NCBI RefSeq assembly: GCF_028372415.1 | Contig: NC_092875.1 | Span: 55,779,228-55,843,227 of the forward strand | Source of the DNA: Notamacropus eugenii | Lineage: Eukaryota; Chordata; Mammalia; Diprotodontia; Macropodidae | Direction: 5' to 3' | DNA: 64,000 bases | Shown: piece after piece, positions 50,801 to 62,485 of the stretch | How positions within the stretch are numbered: position 1 is the first letter of the stretch | Layout: every line of letters starts with the position of its first letter | Notes under the pieces: generated by a model | Seen by the model: the letters and a program-made list of their open reading frames with translations, nothing else | Databases searched by the model: none | Told to the model about the DNA's origin: nothing | Program-made: the position numbers and the translations under genes

Positions 50801-50929
50801 TTCAGAGAAGATGAAAGGTGATCTCAGAAAGGAAGGGAGTGGCAGGTGGAGACCCTGGGAAGAGGCTGCCTAAGAAGACAAGGAATGTAAGAGGTAGAGG
50901 TGAAAGCGGGGTACCTTCCAGGCAATGGG

Positions 50930-51200
50930 ATATCCCGTGCCAAAGGATGGGGCTAGGAAGTGGCATGGGATGGGTGAGAAATTATAGGAAGGGGACTAGT
51001 TTGGTATCTAGAATTAAAATAAAAAAATTGGAGATGGAAAAGGGGCAAAGGACTTTTAGTCAAAGCTATATTTATATTTGATCCTGGAGGTAGCAGGGAG
51101 TCACTGGAGTTAACTGAGTAGGAGAAATGACATGGTTAGAGCAGTACTTCAGGAAAATCATGTTAGAAGCTGAGGAGGATAGATAGTCTACTGTGCACTT
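50930..51200 (+). repeat. Family A internal portion
   Basis: Contains TATTTGATCCTGGAGGTAGC and CACTGGAGTTAACTGAGTAG, matching 408-450. Confidence 0.65.
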
Positions 51201-51639
51201 AGACCACCAGCTTGTAAGAACAAAGATCAAAGTCAAAGAAAAAAATGTAACATATTACAGAACAGAGTACCGACAGCTCTCCCAGGTATCCTCTGGTCTG
51301 TTCAGTTCCCAAACTCAGCTGGCATTCTGACTAGAGCTCTTGGGTAATCTCTGACCTTACCACCAGATTCTGCTACCCCAAATGAGGAAATTGAGGTCCA
51401 AGTCAGATATGTCTGCATGACACCTCTGAGTATAGCCAGGCACTGAATGGTTGGATTCCCAGGAGCCATTATGGCCCTACTACAAGCAGGGACCACTTCA
51501 TTAGGTGGTCCTACTTACCATATGGGGATGAAGACCCATAAAGAAGAGGCGTCCTCAGGGTGGGTGGAAAGAGGATTTTGGTGGGGTTGGGGGGAGTAGC
51601 CTGATGGGGCCACTTCACCTTGTGAAGCACATCATGGTT
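51201..51639. other. Unassigned sequence
   Basis: No gene or repeat recognised. Confidence 0.4.
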
Positions 51640-52350
51640 CTGTAAGAACATCATTTGCAGCAGTGAGTCTCAGAATTAGCTGATTCTGACACAATGCAAA
51701 ATAACCTGAGCGTTAAAAAGCTCAAAGAAGGAACAGGACCAGTGCTTCGATGAATCAGGCAAGTGATAGACATTGTGGGGAGCATACAGAAGCATTGAAC
51801 CCTAGCTTTTCTGTTGTTTTCTTGGCCAGTGAGAATGATCTCTGGATTGAGGTTAGGATGGATGGATAGGACAGGATAGGATAAAATGGATAGCAGAGTT
51901 GAAAAAATAAGTGAGGAAATGGTAAGAGGACAATTATTGCCTTCACTGATTTTAAGTCATCAGGCTTAGGTGATCTCGCCCCGGAGTACAGAAGCAACTG
52001 GTGGACGTGATTACTAAGCAGCTGTGTCTAGTGATCTTTGAAAAATCATGGAGAACAGAAGGAAGGTGCTGCAGGCTTACAAATGGGCAAATGTCCTAGT
52101 TTTCCAAAGAAAAAAAAGGAAGGTGGAGCTTGCAAATTATAGACCAGTGGGTTTAGTTTTAATTCTTGGCAACGTCTAGAACATATGAAAGAGATGGTTT
52201 GTGAGTGTTTAGAAAGGAAGCAGTTATTGGTAGATGCTAGCATGGCTTTGTCAAGAAAAGGTCATGCCAGAATAGGCTTATTTCCTTTTCTGACAAGATT
52301 ATCAACTTGGTACATGAGGGGAAGGCTGGATGCCAAGGATCCTTAGATTG
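51640..52350 (+). repeat. L3/CR1-like LINE reverse-transcriptase region, left half
   Basis: Decayed but ordered reverse-transcriptase sequence: AACTGGTGGACGTGATTACT, then TAGTGATCTTTGAAAAATC, AATTATAGACCAGTGGG, and GCTAGCATGGCTTTGTCAAG with GTCATGCCAGAATAGGC. It stops at a HAL1-like insertion and resumes at 55,465. Confidence 0.75.
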
Positions 52351-52359
52351 TGTGTATGT

Positions 52360-55300
52360 GTGTGTGTGTGTTTTCAAATTTAACGTTTTATTGATGTGTT
52401 GTTTTTACATTTCAAACCTTTCCAGGTTGCTCCCACTCTGAAAGAGGGCTCTTGTAACCGAGTGAGACAATTAAGCTAAACAGTACAGTGACCTCATTTG
52501 AAAATGAGTGATATAACATTCCACATCTGTAGCACCATCCCCCTATTTTAAGTGTTGAAAAAAAATTAACAGATATCTCTTTTCTCTTCCACCACTAACC
52601 TCATTAAAAAAGGAAGAGAGAGAAAAGAAAAAAAAAATTCCTCATAACAAACATAAATGGTCAAGCAAAACAAATTTCCTTATTGGCTGCATACAAAAAT
52701 ATACATGTCAAATTCCGTACCCTAAATGTGCCATCAGGAGATGAATAATATCAGCCCCCTGGAATTGTGTATGGTCATTATATTGATCTTTGTTCTTAAC
52801 AACTTCAAAAAACCCCCGAAAAGAATGTTTTTAATCAGCCAGAATCTGCCTTCTCCCCTCCCCCACATTGAGAACACAAGAAAGTCCATTACAAATATGT
52901 GTAATCAGTCAAAACAAAATTTCCACATTGGTCATGTCCAAAAAAACGTTTCAAATTGTTTCATTCTGCATTCTGAATCTTTCACCTCTGTCAGGAGGTC
53001 TGTAGAATATTTCTTTAGTCCTCTGGAATTGTGGTTGATCCTTATACAGATAAGAATTGGACACACATCACATTTATGTACCATAACTTGTTCAACCATT
53101 CCCCAATTTATGGACACTCCCTCAGATTCTTACTTGCCACTCCTGAAAACCATCAATATTTTTGTACATCCTTAGAGTCTGTTTTGCATTAATCCATTCT
53201 TTGATGCATCTGACCTCTAATTCCACCTTTCCCTTTTCCTCCTTTCCTTCCTTTTTTTTTCCTGTTGGGTGAAATTTATTTTTGTACTCAACTCTGTGTG
53301 TGTGCGCGTATGCGCATGCGCCTTTTTTTGACCAGTTTAGATAAGAGTTTCAAGTGTCTGCTCCCCCTTTCTGTATAGATATCTACTTGTGTACCCTGAT
53401 TGTGTGAGGTGATTTTCCCTAACCTTTTATCCCTGCCTCCGCTCCCCCCCATATATTCCTCTTTCCTTCTTTTTCCATTCTTAAGATCAAGACATAATAG
53501 AACCACTCCTAGGCCTTGTCTAATTGAACTCTTTCTATCATCCCTAATGGTGATAGGCTTCAGAAGAGACGGATGTATTAACTTCTCATTTTTTGATGCA
53601 AACATTTTATCCTTGTTTAGAGGTCTTTTATTATTGTTCATCCATTTTTACCTTTTTTATGTTTCTCTTCATTCCTGTATTTGAAATTCAAAGTTATTGT
53701 GCAGCTCTGGCCTTTTCATCAGGAATGCTTGGAAGTGCTTTATTTAGTTTAAAGGTCCATTTTTTTTCCCCTGAAGGATTATATTCACTTTTGCTGGACG
53801 AGTTATTCTTGGCTATAAACCCATATCCTTTACCTTCTGGAATGTTGTATTCTAAGGTCTTTCCTCCTTTTTAGTGGTGGCTGCTAAATACTGTGTGATC
53901 CTGACTGTGTCTCTTCTGTACTTCAATTCTTGCTAATTTGGTTATTTGTCATATTTTTTAATTTGACCTAGAAACTCTGGATTTTGGCTATGATGTTCCT
54001 GAGAGTTTTCATTTTTTTTTCCTAAATAACTTGACCAGTGGATTCTTTGTATTTTGACTTTGCCCTCTGGTTATAAGAAAGCAGTACAGTTTTTTTCTAA
54101 GTCTCCGTGCAACAGAATGTTTAGGCTTTTTTTTTTTGTGGGTCATGATGTTCAGATAGTCCAGTGATTCTTAAATTTTTTCTCATTATTCTGTTTCCCA
54201 GATCATTTGTTTTTGCTATGAGATACCTTACATTTTCTTCCATTTGTCAGTCTTTTGAATTTGTTTTAATATTCCTTGTTGTCTCTTAGAGCCATTAGCT
54301 TCTATTTGTTCCATTTTAATTTTCATTGAGTTTTTCCTTCATTAACATTTTATATCTCTTGTGCCAAGCTGTTAATTCTCTTTTCATAGTTCTCATTTCT
54401 TTTCCAAATTTTTCCTCAAATGCTCTCATTTTGTTTATAAAAATACTTATAGCTCTTTTGAAACTGTTGCTTCATTTATTCTAGTAGTTCTAGTTGAGTT
54501 GGTGCCTGGGCTGTGTTTTTCTTTGAGGCTTTGCTTGTAGATATTTTAGAATCATTGTCTTCTTTTGGGTTTGTGTCTTGAGCTTCTCTGTCACTCCAAT
54601 AGTTCTTTATGGTAGGACTTCTTTCTTTCCCTCCCTCCCCCCCACCCCATTCTTCTAACCTACTTCCTGACTTCAGATGTGATGGTTGGGCTGGACTCTG
54701 CAGCATTTGTGGAGGAAAAGTCTGGGCTGGTCCTGCTGCTGTTTTCTTGGAGCATTGAGTGTTGTGTTATTTCAGATCTTAGTGATAGACAGAGCTATAA
54801 TCTGTCAGTGTTACCAGATCAGTCTGTTTCAGCGTCAAATCTAATTGCTGCCCTTTGGTCTGAGCTTTGCAAATTGTTGGACCTGGGTTTTAATTCTGAG
54901 TCAGAGTAGACTGCTGATGGACTCAGTCCGTTTCAGCTATCTGGAAAGCTCTCTTGGTTAAAAGTGGTAGAATTATAGGCTCCCTTTTGGTTTGTGATTC
55001 CTGCCTTGGTTTTTCCTCAGCAGGCTGGAACCACCACTACTCAGCAACTGGTGGCTTCTGAACTTCCTACTTTCTCCATACTGCCTTCGCCTTCTCCGTC
55101 CACCTTGGATCTGTAACCCAGAACTGGAAAGTGTGTGAGGAAGCTTCCAGTTAGCACTTTCCCTGTAGAAATGACCTATGATGGTTCTGATGGTGCTTTG
55201 GTATGGACTTTGTGTCTCTCTGTTTCACAGTCAGTCTTTGGGTGCTCCTGGCTGGATCCTGTTCCCAAATTTCACAGACCTCCCTGTTTGTCTCTATGCT

Positions 55301-55463
55301 GAGACAAATGCTGAGTCTGATGACTCGCTATGATTTTTTTTTTTAGTTTTCCCACCAGGATTTGGTCTGGTGCATTTTCTAGATTCAAACTAGATTTTCT
55401 ACTTTGGAGGAATTTGTGGGGGTGGGGAGTCCCCCACATTGCTTCCTGCTATCTTGGTTCTGC
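52360..55463 (-). mobile_element. HAL1-like element, near full length
   Basis: On the minus strand the L1-type 5' end CAGAACCAAGATAGCAGGAA is near 55,460. It is followed by the 5' UTR, an ORF1 start and coiled-coil region (54,700-54,150), then a 3' UTR with ATTGGGGAATGGTTGAACAA near 53,100 and an end near 52,360 (CATCAATAAAACGTTAAATT). Its total of about 3.1 kb, with both ends present, leaves no room for ORF2. ORF1 is broken by many changes. Confidence 0.78.
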
Positions 55464-55464
55464 C

Positions 55465-55690
55465 CCCCCATCTCTGGATTTTGGCAAAGCATTTGATATT
55501 CTTGTGGGTGAGAGAGAAATATGGATTAGATAATGGTAGATTTGGGATTGGTTGCATGACCAGAGGGCTGATGTAAACTTGGAAGGAGGATTTCCAGTAT
55601 TAAATGTTCCAGAAGTCTTATCTTTATCTTTGTCCCTTTCAACTTTTTTTTTCAATCAATGATTGAATGAAATTGTAGGGGTGATGTTTA
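55465..55690 (+). repeat. L3/CR1-like LINE, right half of the split element
   Basis: Resumes at the reverse-transcriptase motif readable as LDFGKAFDILVGEREIWIR (55,473-55,530), then GATTGGTTGCATGACCAGAG. This is exactly where the left half stopped. Confidence 0.75.
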
Positions 55691-55729
55691 AGACATTTAC
55701 AGATACCAGTAAAGATAGATAATATGTTA

Positions 55730-55985
55730 GGATCCCAGAATAATCTCAATAGTCTAGAATGTTGGGCCACATGTCAGGAAAACCCAGAATGAAGACAGCA
55801 TCCAAGAGGAGAGAGTGGTAAACAGTGTCATATGCAGCAGATAAATTGAGAAGGATTAGGACTGTGAAAAGACCATTAGCTTTGGCAATTAAGAGATCAT
55901 TAGTAACTTTGGAGAGAGAGGTTTCAGTTTAATGTTAAGGCATTAATGGATTTAATTAAGTTAATTAAAGGAGTTGAATGAATGA
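55730..55985 (+). repeat. Family A, 3' portion
   Basis: Contains AACAGTGTCATATGCAGCAG, TTTGGCAATTAAGAGATCAT and TAACTTTGGAGAGAGAGG. Confidence 0.65.
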
Positions 55986-56009
55986 AAGAAGAGCAGTGAG
56001 TGTAGACAG

Positions 56010-56230
56010 CATTCATTTCTCTCTGGCCTCATTTCCTCATGTTATATTAGGATTTAGGCTAGATGACCTTGTTCCTTTCAGCTCCAAAAAGGCTGGTTCC
56101 ATGACTTGTGAGACCTCAGGCAATCACTTTACATCCCTGGTCTTTAGTTGTCTCATTTGCAAAATGGATGGAGGTAGGAGGCAGGCCCAGGTAATCTCGT
56201 AAAGGCCCTTCTGCCTCTAGGATCTTTGAA
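56010..56230 (+). repeat. MIR pieces
   Basis: Contains TAGGCTAGATGACCTTGTTC and GTTGTCTCATTTGCAAAATG. Confidence 0.65.
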
Positions 56231-56990
56231 CTCCAAGGCCTCACCTTGGAGCTGCTCTCTTTAAAACTGTCAGCAGTGGTTGGTTTTCCCCTAAGCCCCT
56301 GTTGGTCAGACTCTTCACCCTTTTCAATAACTACCAACCTGAATCCCTGAGTTTGCTCTGGAACAGCTTCCACTTATATGCTTAACCTCCATCTCCTTCT
56401 AAGTTCTGGGAGCTTCTGACCCCAAAACTTATCAGCTTGTGTAGAGTTTCTTTCCTGACTAATAGCTTATTCTGGGAACACTCCTTACCTCACAGGTGGG
56501 TAAATAAAGCTATTTGTTATGACCAAGCCTTCACCTCATGTCCTCTCCATGTCCTCCCCATGCCCTGTATTCTTTCTCTGCTCCATAACCAAACTTCTTT
56601 AAGACTAGAATCCTGTCTGGCTCCCATCATTTTCCCAGGGAGAGGTATGCTGGCCTGAACTAAAGCCCTTGGGGCAGTCCTCCTCTGGAACACTCTTAAC
56701 AACAATGCTCTGCTTGGCCTACTCCTTGGTGCCATGCCTACATGACCTGCCATCTTTCCTTATTCTGGTGCCACATGCCCCTAACACTCTAGATTTCCTC
56801 TTAGTATTAGTATTGCTGGAACCTTCCCTGGCAGTTCTTGCACATAGCTGCAAGTGTCAGGCAGCGAATCCCAAAGCTGGTACTGACATTTTCCATATTT
56901 ACCCCATCCATATTTTCCTTTATTATCAATCCATGAAGCACCAGTGGTTCTGATGTCCCTTCCCTAGAAAATGACCTTTTCATTGCCATG
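56231..56990. other. Unassigned intergenic sequence
   Basis: Open frames under 100 codons on both strands. No recognisable protein or repeat. Confidence 0.4.
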
Positions 56991-57290
56991 ACCTTTGACA
57001 GTCCCAGTAGGTTTTGCAGACTATTTTTAAAAACTTGAAAGGCTGCCATGGAAAAAGGGTAATTAGGTTTGTTTGCTGGGCCCTAGTGGGCAGAACTTGG
57101 ACCATCAGGGGAAGTTGAAGGGAGATATATTGAATCCCAGTATGGAAAAATTTTCCTAATAGTGATGTTCCAAAATGGAAAGAGCTCTCTGTTACTGAAG
57201 GTGGTTGCATAGAGAGTAGAGGAGCACTTGGTACGTATACTGTGAAGAGAGGGCTCCTATTTCAAGTTCACAGGTTGAACTAGATGGAAA
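56991..57290 (+). repeat. L3/CR1 LINE 3' end
   Basis: Contains GGGCCCTAGTGGGCAGAACT, TATGGAAAAATTTTCCTAAT and GATGTTCCAAAATGGAAAGA, the L3 3'-region pattern. Confidence 0.7.
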
Positions 57291-57470
57291 GTGACTTGGA
57301 ATCGAAGGATCTAGATTCAAATTCTGGCTCAGCTTATTGCTTGTGACCTTGGGCAGTTCTCATGACCTCTTTGGGCCTCAATATTCTCATCTGTAAAACA
57401 AGGGGCTTGGAGTAGATGGGGGTGGGGGTACTTGCAGCCTTGAAGTCACATCATCCTCTCGATCCTCAAG
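57291..57470 (+). repeat. MIR
   Basis: Contains AGATTCAAATTCTGGCTCAG and CTCATCTGTAAAACAAGGGG. Confidence 0.85.
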
Positions 57471-57679
57471 AGTGGCCTTTGAGTAAATCCAAACTTTACA
57501 GGACAAATCCCCTTAATAAAAAGATTTGTTCTGTAAAACTTGTACTCAGTCACAGGGCTGAACTTGAGAACCTAGAGGGCCACGTGTGACCTTAAAGCCT
57601 AAGGCTCCCCACCCTTGGACTGCATGATCTCAGAAGGCCTGTTCAGCCCTGAAGAAGCTATGAATAAGAAAATTTAGGT

Positions 57680-57870
57680 TTGACTCTTGTTGCTATGTTT
57701 TTCTAATTTTCTAATCACTGGTGGATGTATAATCTCTTTGAGCAAATGGAGAGAGTATCTACCTCACAGGTTTTCTGTTAAGATCAAAAGAAATAATGAA
57801 AGTAAAGTAATAAATGTAAATGTAAAGTGCTACATAAAAGTCAGAAATGATTATCTGTAAAATGTGGGTC
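57680..57870 (+). repeat. MIR, decayed
   Basis: Contains TACCTCACAGGTTTTCTGTT and AATGTAAAGTGCTACATAAA. Confidence 0.65.
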
Positions 57871-57984
57871 ATAAATCAATCTATACCTCTTAGGGTTGTG
57901 GGTAAAGTACGTAAACATTAAAACATGGAAATTTGAGGCCTATGACCTATGCTAAGGATAAAGCAATTCATATTTCCATGACCT

Positions 57985-58165
57985 TCTAAAGTTGGCCAAA
58001 GCACGATTCTCACAACAACCCTGTGAAATAAAAATAAGTGAAGATTATTACTTCTATTTTGTAGATAAGGAAACTGAGGCCCAGAATGGAGAGTGACTTG
58101 CTCAGAATCACACAGCTAGTGGCCCCAAGGCCAGATCCCCAAAGTCTTCACTTTGTAGCCCAGCA
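57985..58165 (-). repeat. MIR
   Basis: Contains CTCACAACAACCCTGTGAAA, GATAAGGAAACTGAGGCCCA and CAGAATCACACAGCTAGTGG. Confidence 0.88.
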
Positions 58166-59199
58166 TAGGCAACAGAAGGGTGGTACTCATCAAAGATCTC
58201 TTCTCTTTTAATTCCTTCACCTCTCCCCCCACTCCTGGAGTGCCACTTGGTGTTAGGAAGACAAGGGAAAATATGGTATTTGCCCGTGGTGATCACTCCT
58301 GTGAGACAACACTCAGGTACAGAACAGTCACGTTCATGAAAACAACTTCCAGGGCCCAGTTGTGTGGGGGCAGACTGTCAATATCATCAACTTTTGGAAA
58401 GGGCTGGTGGATGGGGAGATTCTTGGACCTCTGGTTGTAGGAATAAGGGTGAGGCAGCCTGGGTTCTGGTACCTTCACAGTAGCGTCTGTCCCGCTATTT
58501 CAGGGAGACCTCGGCGGCCGTACTTTACTGCCCACTCCTAGGCTGCCATGTTGACTAGTCAATGGCAGCACACAACTCTCCATGCTTGTCACTGGGTCAA
58601 AATGCCCCTCGCTGGTACCTATGTGTGCTCCTCAGAGCAGATCCCATCGTTGCTTTTGTATTTGTATTCCCAGCACAGTGCTTGGCACCTAGTAAGCTTC
58701 CGATACACTTATTTTCATTCGTGAAGCCAGTGCTGAGTTCTGGATTCTGCCACAGAATCTTGGGCAAGTCTCGCTAACCGATTGTGTAAAATGAAAGGCT
58801 ATCATCCACCTCGAAGCGTTTTCGGGAAACGTTTTGTATTTCCTACAGCGCTATACTTGCTCCTGACCCGACCTCTGCTCAGCTCAGCCCTGCAGGCAGG
58901 AGTAAAAGCTCCTTCCATCCGGTGCAAGGTGGAGAGTATTGTGAAGAGCCCAGGGGCGAGGACTGGGCTAGGCTTTGCAATAGGATTGGGCAGGGGTGGG
59001 GGAAGGGGGTCTCTCTCCTGCAGGCTTCTGATTAGACGCAGATGAGTCCAGGGTCCCGGATGGGGTCTCGGAAACAAAACTGGATGTGGGGCGCTGTGAT
59101 CGCTCGCTTCCCCTGCCCAGAACGACAGGACTGGAAGCCAGTATCTTTTAGTGGGTGGAGGGTTGGGGGTGGGGAGGCCGATTTTGGGGGAGAAGCAGG
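58166..59199. other. Upstream flank of the YJEFN3 candidate
   Basis: Contains an L2 tail (58,640-58,720, CCCAGCACAGTGCTTGGCAC) and otherwise unassigned sequence that becomes GC-rich toward the promoter. Confidence 0.5.
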
Positions 59200-59900
59200 C
59201 CTGCCCGGGGTACTGGACTGTAACGGCCTTTTTCTCCCTCGGTATCTGAGCCTTCTCATCCTCGCGGCCCACGTCGGGGGCCCGGGTTCGGGTTGGACAG
59301 GGCCGGGCCCAGCAGCCCCAGGCTGACTAGAGCATCTCCCATTCACAAGGCTGCCACCGCTGGCGCCGAGAAAGGGTTAAGGGGCTCCGGGCTTTGCTAT
59401 TGGGAGCGGAGGTTCCGCTCCTTCCCCCCCAACCAATCGCCAGGCTCTCCGAAGCGGCGGCTGTGTCCTGACTGGCTGGGCCACCTGCCCCGTCGGGGCC
59501 CGAGTAAGGCGTTGCGGGGGGCGCAGTTGCCCGCGCCCCGAGAAAGAGAGAGGGAGGGGCGGGAGGGAGGATAAAAGGAGGTGGCGGCTGCTGCGGGGCC
59601 GCGCACACTGCTCCGGCGGCCGAGGCAGAGCGCACCCTGTCCTCCCGACCCCCCAACATGAGCGACTCGGCAACCTCCGAGGGGCGGCAGCCCGAGCTCC
59701 CCAGGTTCCTCAGGTGAGTGGTGCTCGCGGGAAGGGAAGGGATGGGGGCGGGGGGCAAGAGCAGGCTATCAGGGTCCAGCCCCTGCTGGAATCGGCACCG
59801 GCAGGTGCTTGAACGCCGCGGAAACTTCTCCGGCTCCTACCCTGGAAAGGTCGAGGGATTTTCCAATGCCGGGACCCGGGAGGCGGCGATCAGAAAGAGG
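59200..59900 (+). promoter_or_regulatory. CpG-rich promoter of the YJEFN3 candidate, with TATA-like box
   Basis: A CpG-dense, repeat-free block ends at the first coding exon. GATAAAAGG at 59,570-59,578 lies about 80 bp before the ATG, placing a start site near 59,600. GC boxes (GAGGGGCGGGAGG near 59,553) sit just upstream. A TATA-like element inside a CpG island suggests a tissue-regulated start more than a purely housekeeping one. Confidence 0.6.
59658..59713 (+). CDS. YJEFN3: Probable YJEFN3 coding exon 1 (gene continues past the window)
   Basis: An ATG with A at -3 opens MSDSATSEGRQPELPRFLR, and the last Arg codon is split by a strong donor, AG|GTGAGT, at 59,714. Human YJEFN3 begins MSSAAGPDPSEAPEERHFLR, so the start, length and FLR end all match loosely. 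The gene lies downstream of NDUFA13 on the same strand, as in human. It follows a CpG-rich block with a TATA-like box. The diagnostic YjeF_N fold (the NAXE epimerase-like domain; the protein is also called AIBP2 and is linked to cholesterol efflux) would be encoded in later exons outside the window. The assignment therefore rests on position and a short N-terminal match. Confidence 0.62.
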
Positions 59901-61139
59901 CACAAGGCCCATGGACCTCGACCATCCCTTGGGGGTACGTGGGGACAATTGAAACTCCTAATTCCCAGAGAGCTAAGGGGTGATCTCCCTGGGGACCCAA
60001 TGCCCTGTCGAGGCCCCCCTCTCCACCAGGGAGCCCCTTTGCATAAGGCTCGGTGGGGGTTAGGGAGAATTTGGAATTAGAGGGAGAGAGTGAGCCCCAT
60101 CCTTGTTCTCAGCCTCTGCCCCTAGCTGACATAAGGGGGTGGGGCCTGATCATACTGACAGCTTCGGTCAAGGAGAATTAGGAGAGTGCCCTGGACCATT
60201 CCCTGCTGGGTGCTCTGGCTGGGGCTCCCTCCCACTGCTCTAGTCTGGTCACTGTGGAGGCATCGAACTCTCTCCCTTTTATCACTGTCCCCGGGTGACT
60301 GTCCTAGTTTGCTCTTTCAGGTGCTCCTCTGCCCACTTAGTAGCCCCTACCCTTTCCCAGGGAGGATCCTCTTCTTTTCTGGAGACCCATCTCCTTCCTT
60401 ACCCTTCTACCCAGGGCTTTTTAGTCTGCTGTGACTTGGGGGTCCCTCCTCCTCTCCCTCAGCTCCCTCCTTCCCAGAATTCTCACCCGTTTCCCAGGAA
60501 ACTGCTATAGCTGCTGTCTCTCAGGTCCCAGCTCCCTGGTGTTTCTTCGTAGGGGAGCGAGGGATCCTATCCCTGACAACTTCCTGATCTCCCTGGGGCC
60601 TCTACTTCACCTGGGGTCAGGATGGGTGGTATTGGTAGCCAAACTTGGGCCTTGCTGGGCCACAATTTTCCCCAGGATACAGGGTTAGAGCCCTTGGAAT
60701 AGTGATTCTTCAGAGCTTTCCCTTAGGGTCTCCTCACTAGGTTGCCGGTCATTCACTCCAGTCTTATTCCAGTACAGACGGAGAGGTCTTGCAGCTGGTG
60801 GCAGTTATCTAGCCTATTGGATGGAGGGTAAGTCTAGAAACCAGGTTTTATTTGTAGGGAAAGAACAGTAAGAGAAAGGGACCCTGCTCCAGATAGCTCC
60901 CTATCACCCCAATCAGCTGTGGTGAGGGAGGTGGAAGCTGACAAAGGCACAGAAGTTATTTCTTTGACCTCCCCCTTTCCCTTGATGAACCAGAGACAAT
61001 GTAGGATTGACCCTATCAGTTTTCAGTGAGGCACCTTTCTTTTCCACAGTCTCTCCCCGTTTTCTCCCCTTTCCTCCAACGAGAAACCTCCCAGGCACAT
61101 AGCACCAGGAGTCCAGACTCCTGATTTTCCTGATTCTTT

Positions 61140-61260
61140 TTACCTTCTGTCCAGGTGATATCTGCTTTTTCTTTGAGTCCCCTACCTGTGGAACACAGTG
61201 CCTGGAACATAGCACTTAATGAATATTTGTCAACTGACTGATTTGCAGGAGGATGTAAAG
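61140..61260 (+). repeat. L2 3' end
   Basis: Contains ACACAGTGCCTGGAACATAG and AATGAATATTTGTCAACTGA. Confidence 0.75.
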
Positions 61261-61599
61261 ATAACCCAATCAATTCAGCTTCATCTAGTCACTTTTTCTC
61301 TCTAGCCCTCAGTTTCCTACCCTGTAGAATGGGAGGATTAGTGATCTCCAAGTTTCCTTCTTGTTTTAACATTCCACGGTCCTATAAGCTAAATGCTGTT
61401 GTGAGAAGGAAGCAGGGACAAAACCTGGGGTTTGGGGCGGGAGAGACAGAAGAGTCTTCTTAGACTAGGAGTTGCTGACCACATTCCTTCCTCCTTTCTT
61501 ATAGCTCCTGATAGTGGGGAGCTGTCCAGGTGGGGAGGTCCTGATGACTATGACTCGAGACCCATGTGCCCTAGACTGATCCCTATCCTTGCTTCCTCC

Positions 61600-61795
61600 T
61601 CTTTAGAGCACTTTGGAAGGTTCTATAAAGGAAAGAGTCAGAAAACCCGAGATCAAATCTTGCCCCTCTTTATACTCGTTACATTAGCAACATCAGTTGC
61701 CTCATTTGTTAAACAAGCACAGAGAGTTCTCTGCACTTTCTATATCACATAGCTGTTGTGAGGCTCAGGCACCAGAAGTGGTTCTGGCATGTGGT
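61600..61795 (+). repeat. MIR
   Basis: Contains AAAACCCGAGATCAAATCTT and TTGCCTCATTTGTTAAACAA. Confidence 0.75.
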
Positions 61796-61887
61796 CCTGA
61801 AACCTGCTTCCTTGTTCTTTATCTGCAGAAAAGCTTGGAAGCCTTTTGGAGGGAAGGAGTCCTTCCGCACACTGGGCCGCTCAGCTT

Positions 61888-62135
61888 TCAATAATAATAA
61901 TAGATAACAACGATAACTTATATGGAGTATTTAGGTTTGCCAGAGCTCTTTACATATATTATCTCATTTGATTCTCACAGCAACCTTGTAAAGTAGGTGA
62001 TATACTTATCCCTATTTTACAGATGAGGAAACTGAGACCCAGAGAGGTTAAGTAACTTGCCCAGGGTCACAGAGCTAAATGTCTGAGGAAGGATTTGAAT
62101 TCAGATCTCCCTGAATCCAAGTGCCACCTACCTGT
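61888..62135 (-). repeat. MIR, nearly full length
   Basis: Contains AATAATAATAATAGATAACA, CTCACAGCAACCTTGTAAAG, GAGGAAACTGAGACCCAGAG and AAGTGCCACCTACC. Confidence 0.9.
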
Positions 62136-62334
62136 CAGGGGTGAGGAGGTGGGAACATAGGGCTTGCGTCTGAGATAAATATAAGAACTGGTCTTTCAGA
62201 GGTGAGCTGATAGGCTTGACCTTAATACTCCAAGATAGGAGGTTGGAGAGATGTCCCTTAAAGTGGAGGTGGGTGATTCTGGCCTTCTGAACTTCTCTGG
62301 TAAGCTGACCCACCTCTCTCCCATGTGCTGAAGA

Positions 62335-62485
62335 GATCATAGGGTCATAACTCTAGGGATAGAAAGGACCTCTCATTTTACAGATGAGGAAATGTACGTT
62401 CATAGAGGTTCAATGACTTGCCCAAGGTCACACAGTAATAAGCATCAGAGCCAAGATATGAACTCGAGTCCTCTGATCAGTACTT
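62335..62485 (-). repeat. MIR
   Basis: Contains CATTTTACAGATGAGGAAAT and TGACTTGCCCAAGGTCACAC. Confidence 0.85.

Larger units (their letters stand above)
50365..50840 (+). repeat. Family A 5' portion split by a SINE and a MIR
   Basis: Family A pieces (GCTCAAGGATTTAAC at the left, CAAGGAGCTAACATTTTAAT after the SINE) surround a SINE at 50,445-50,603 and a MIR at 50,655-50,800. The two CAAGGA-TAAC sequences look like the SINE target duplication. Confidence 0.6.

Noticed and set aside
59327-59758. 143-codon open frame on the minus strand at the YJEFN3 promoter
   Set aside because: CpG-island shadow frame with Pro, Ser and Ala-rich sequence and no known domain.
61827-61886. Possible second coding exon after a strong acceptor (TTTATCTGCAG)
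   Set aside because: The frame joined to 59,713 reads KAWKPFGGKES and then runs into a MIR and a stop with no good donor. It does not resemble YJEFN3.
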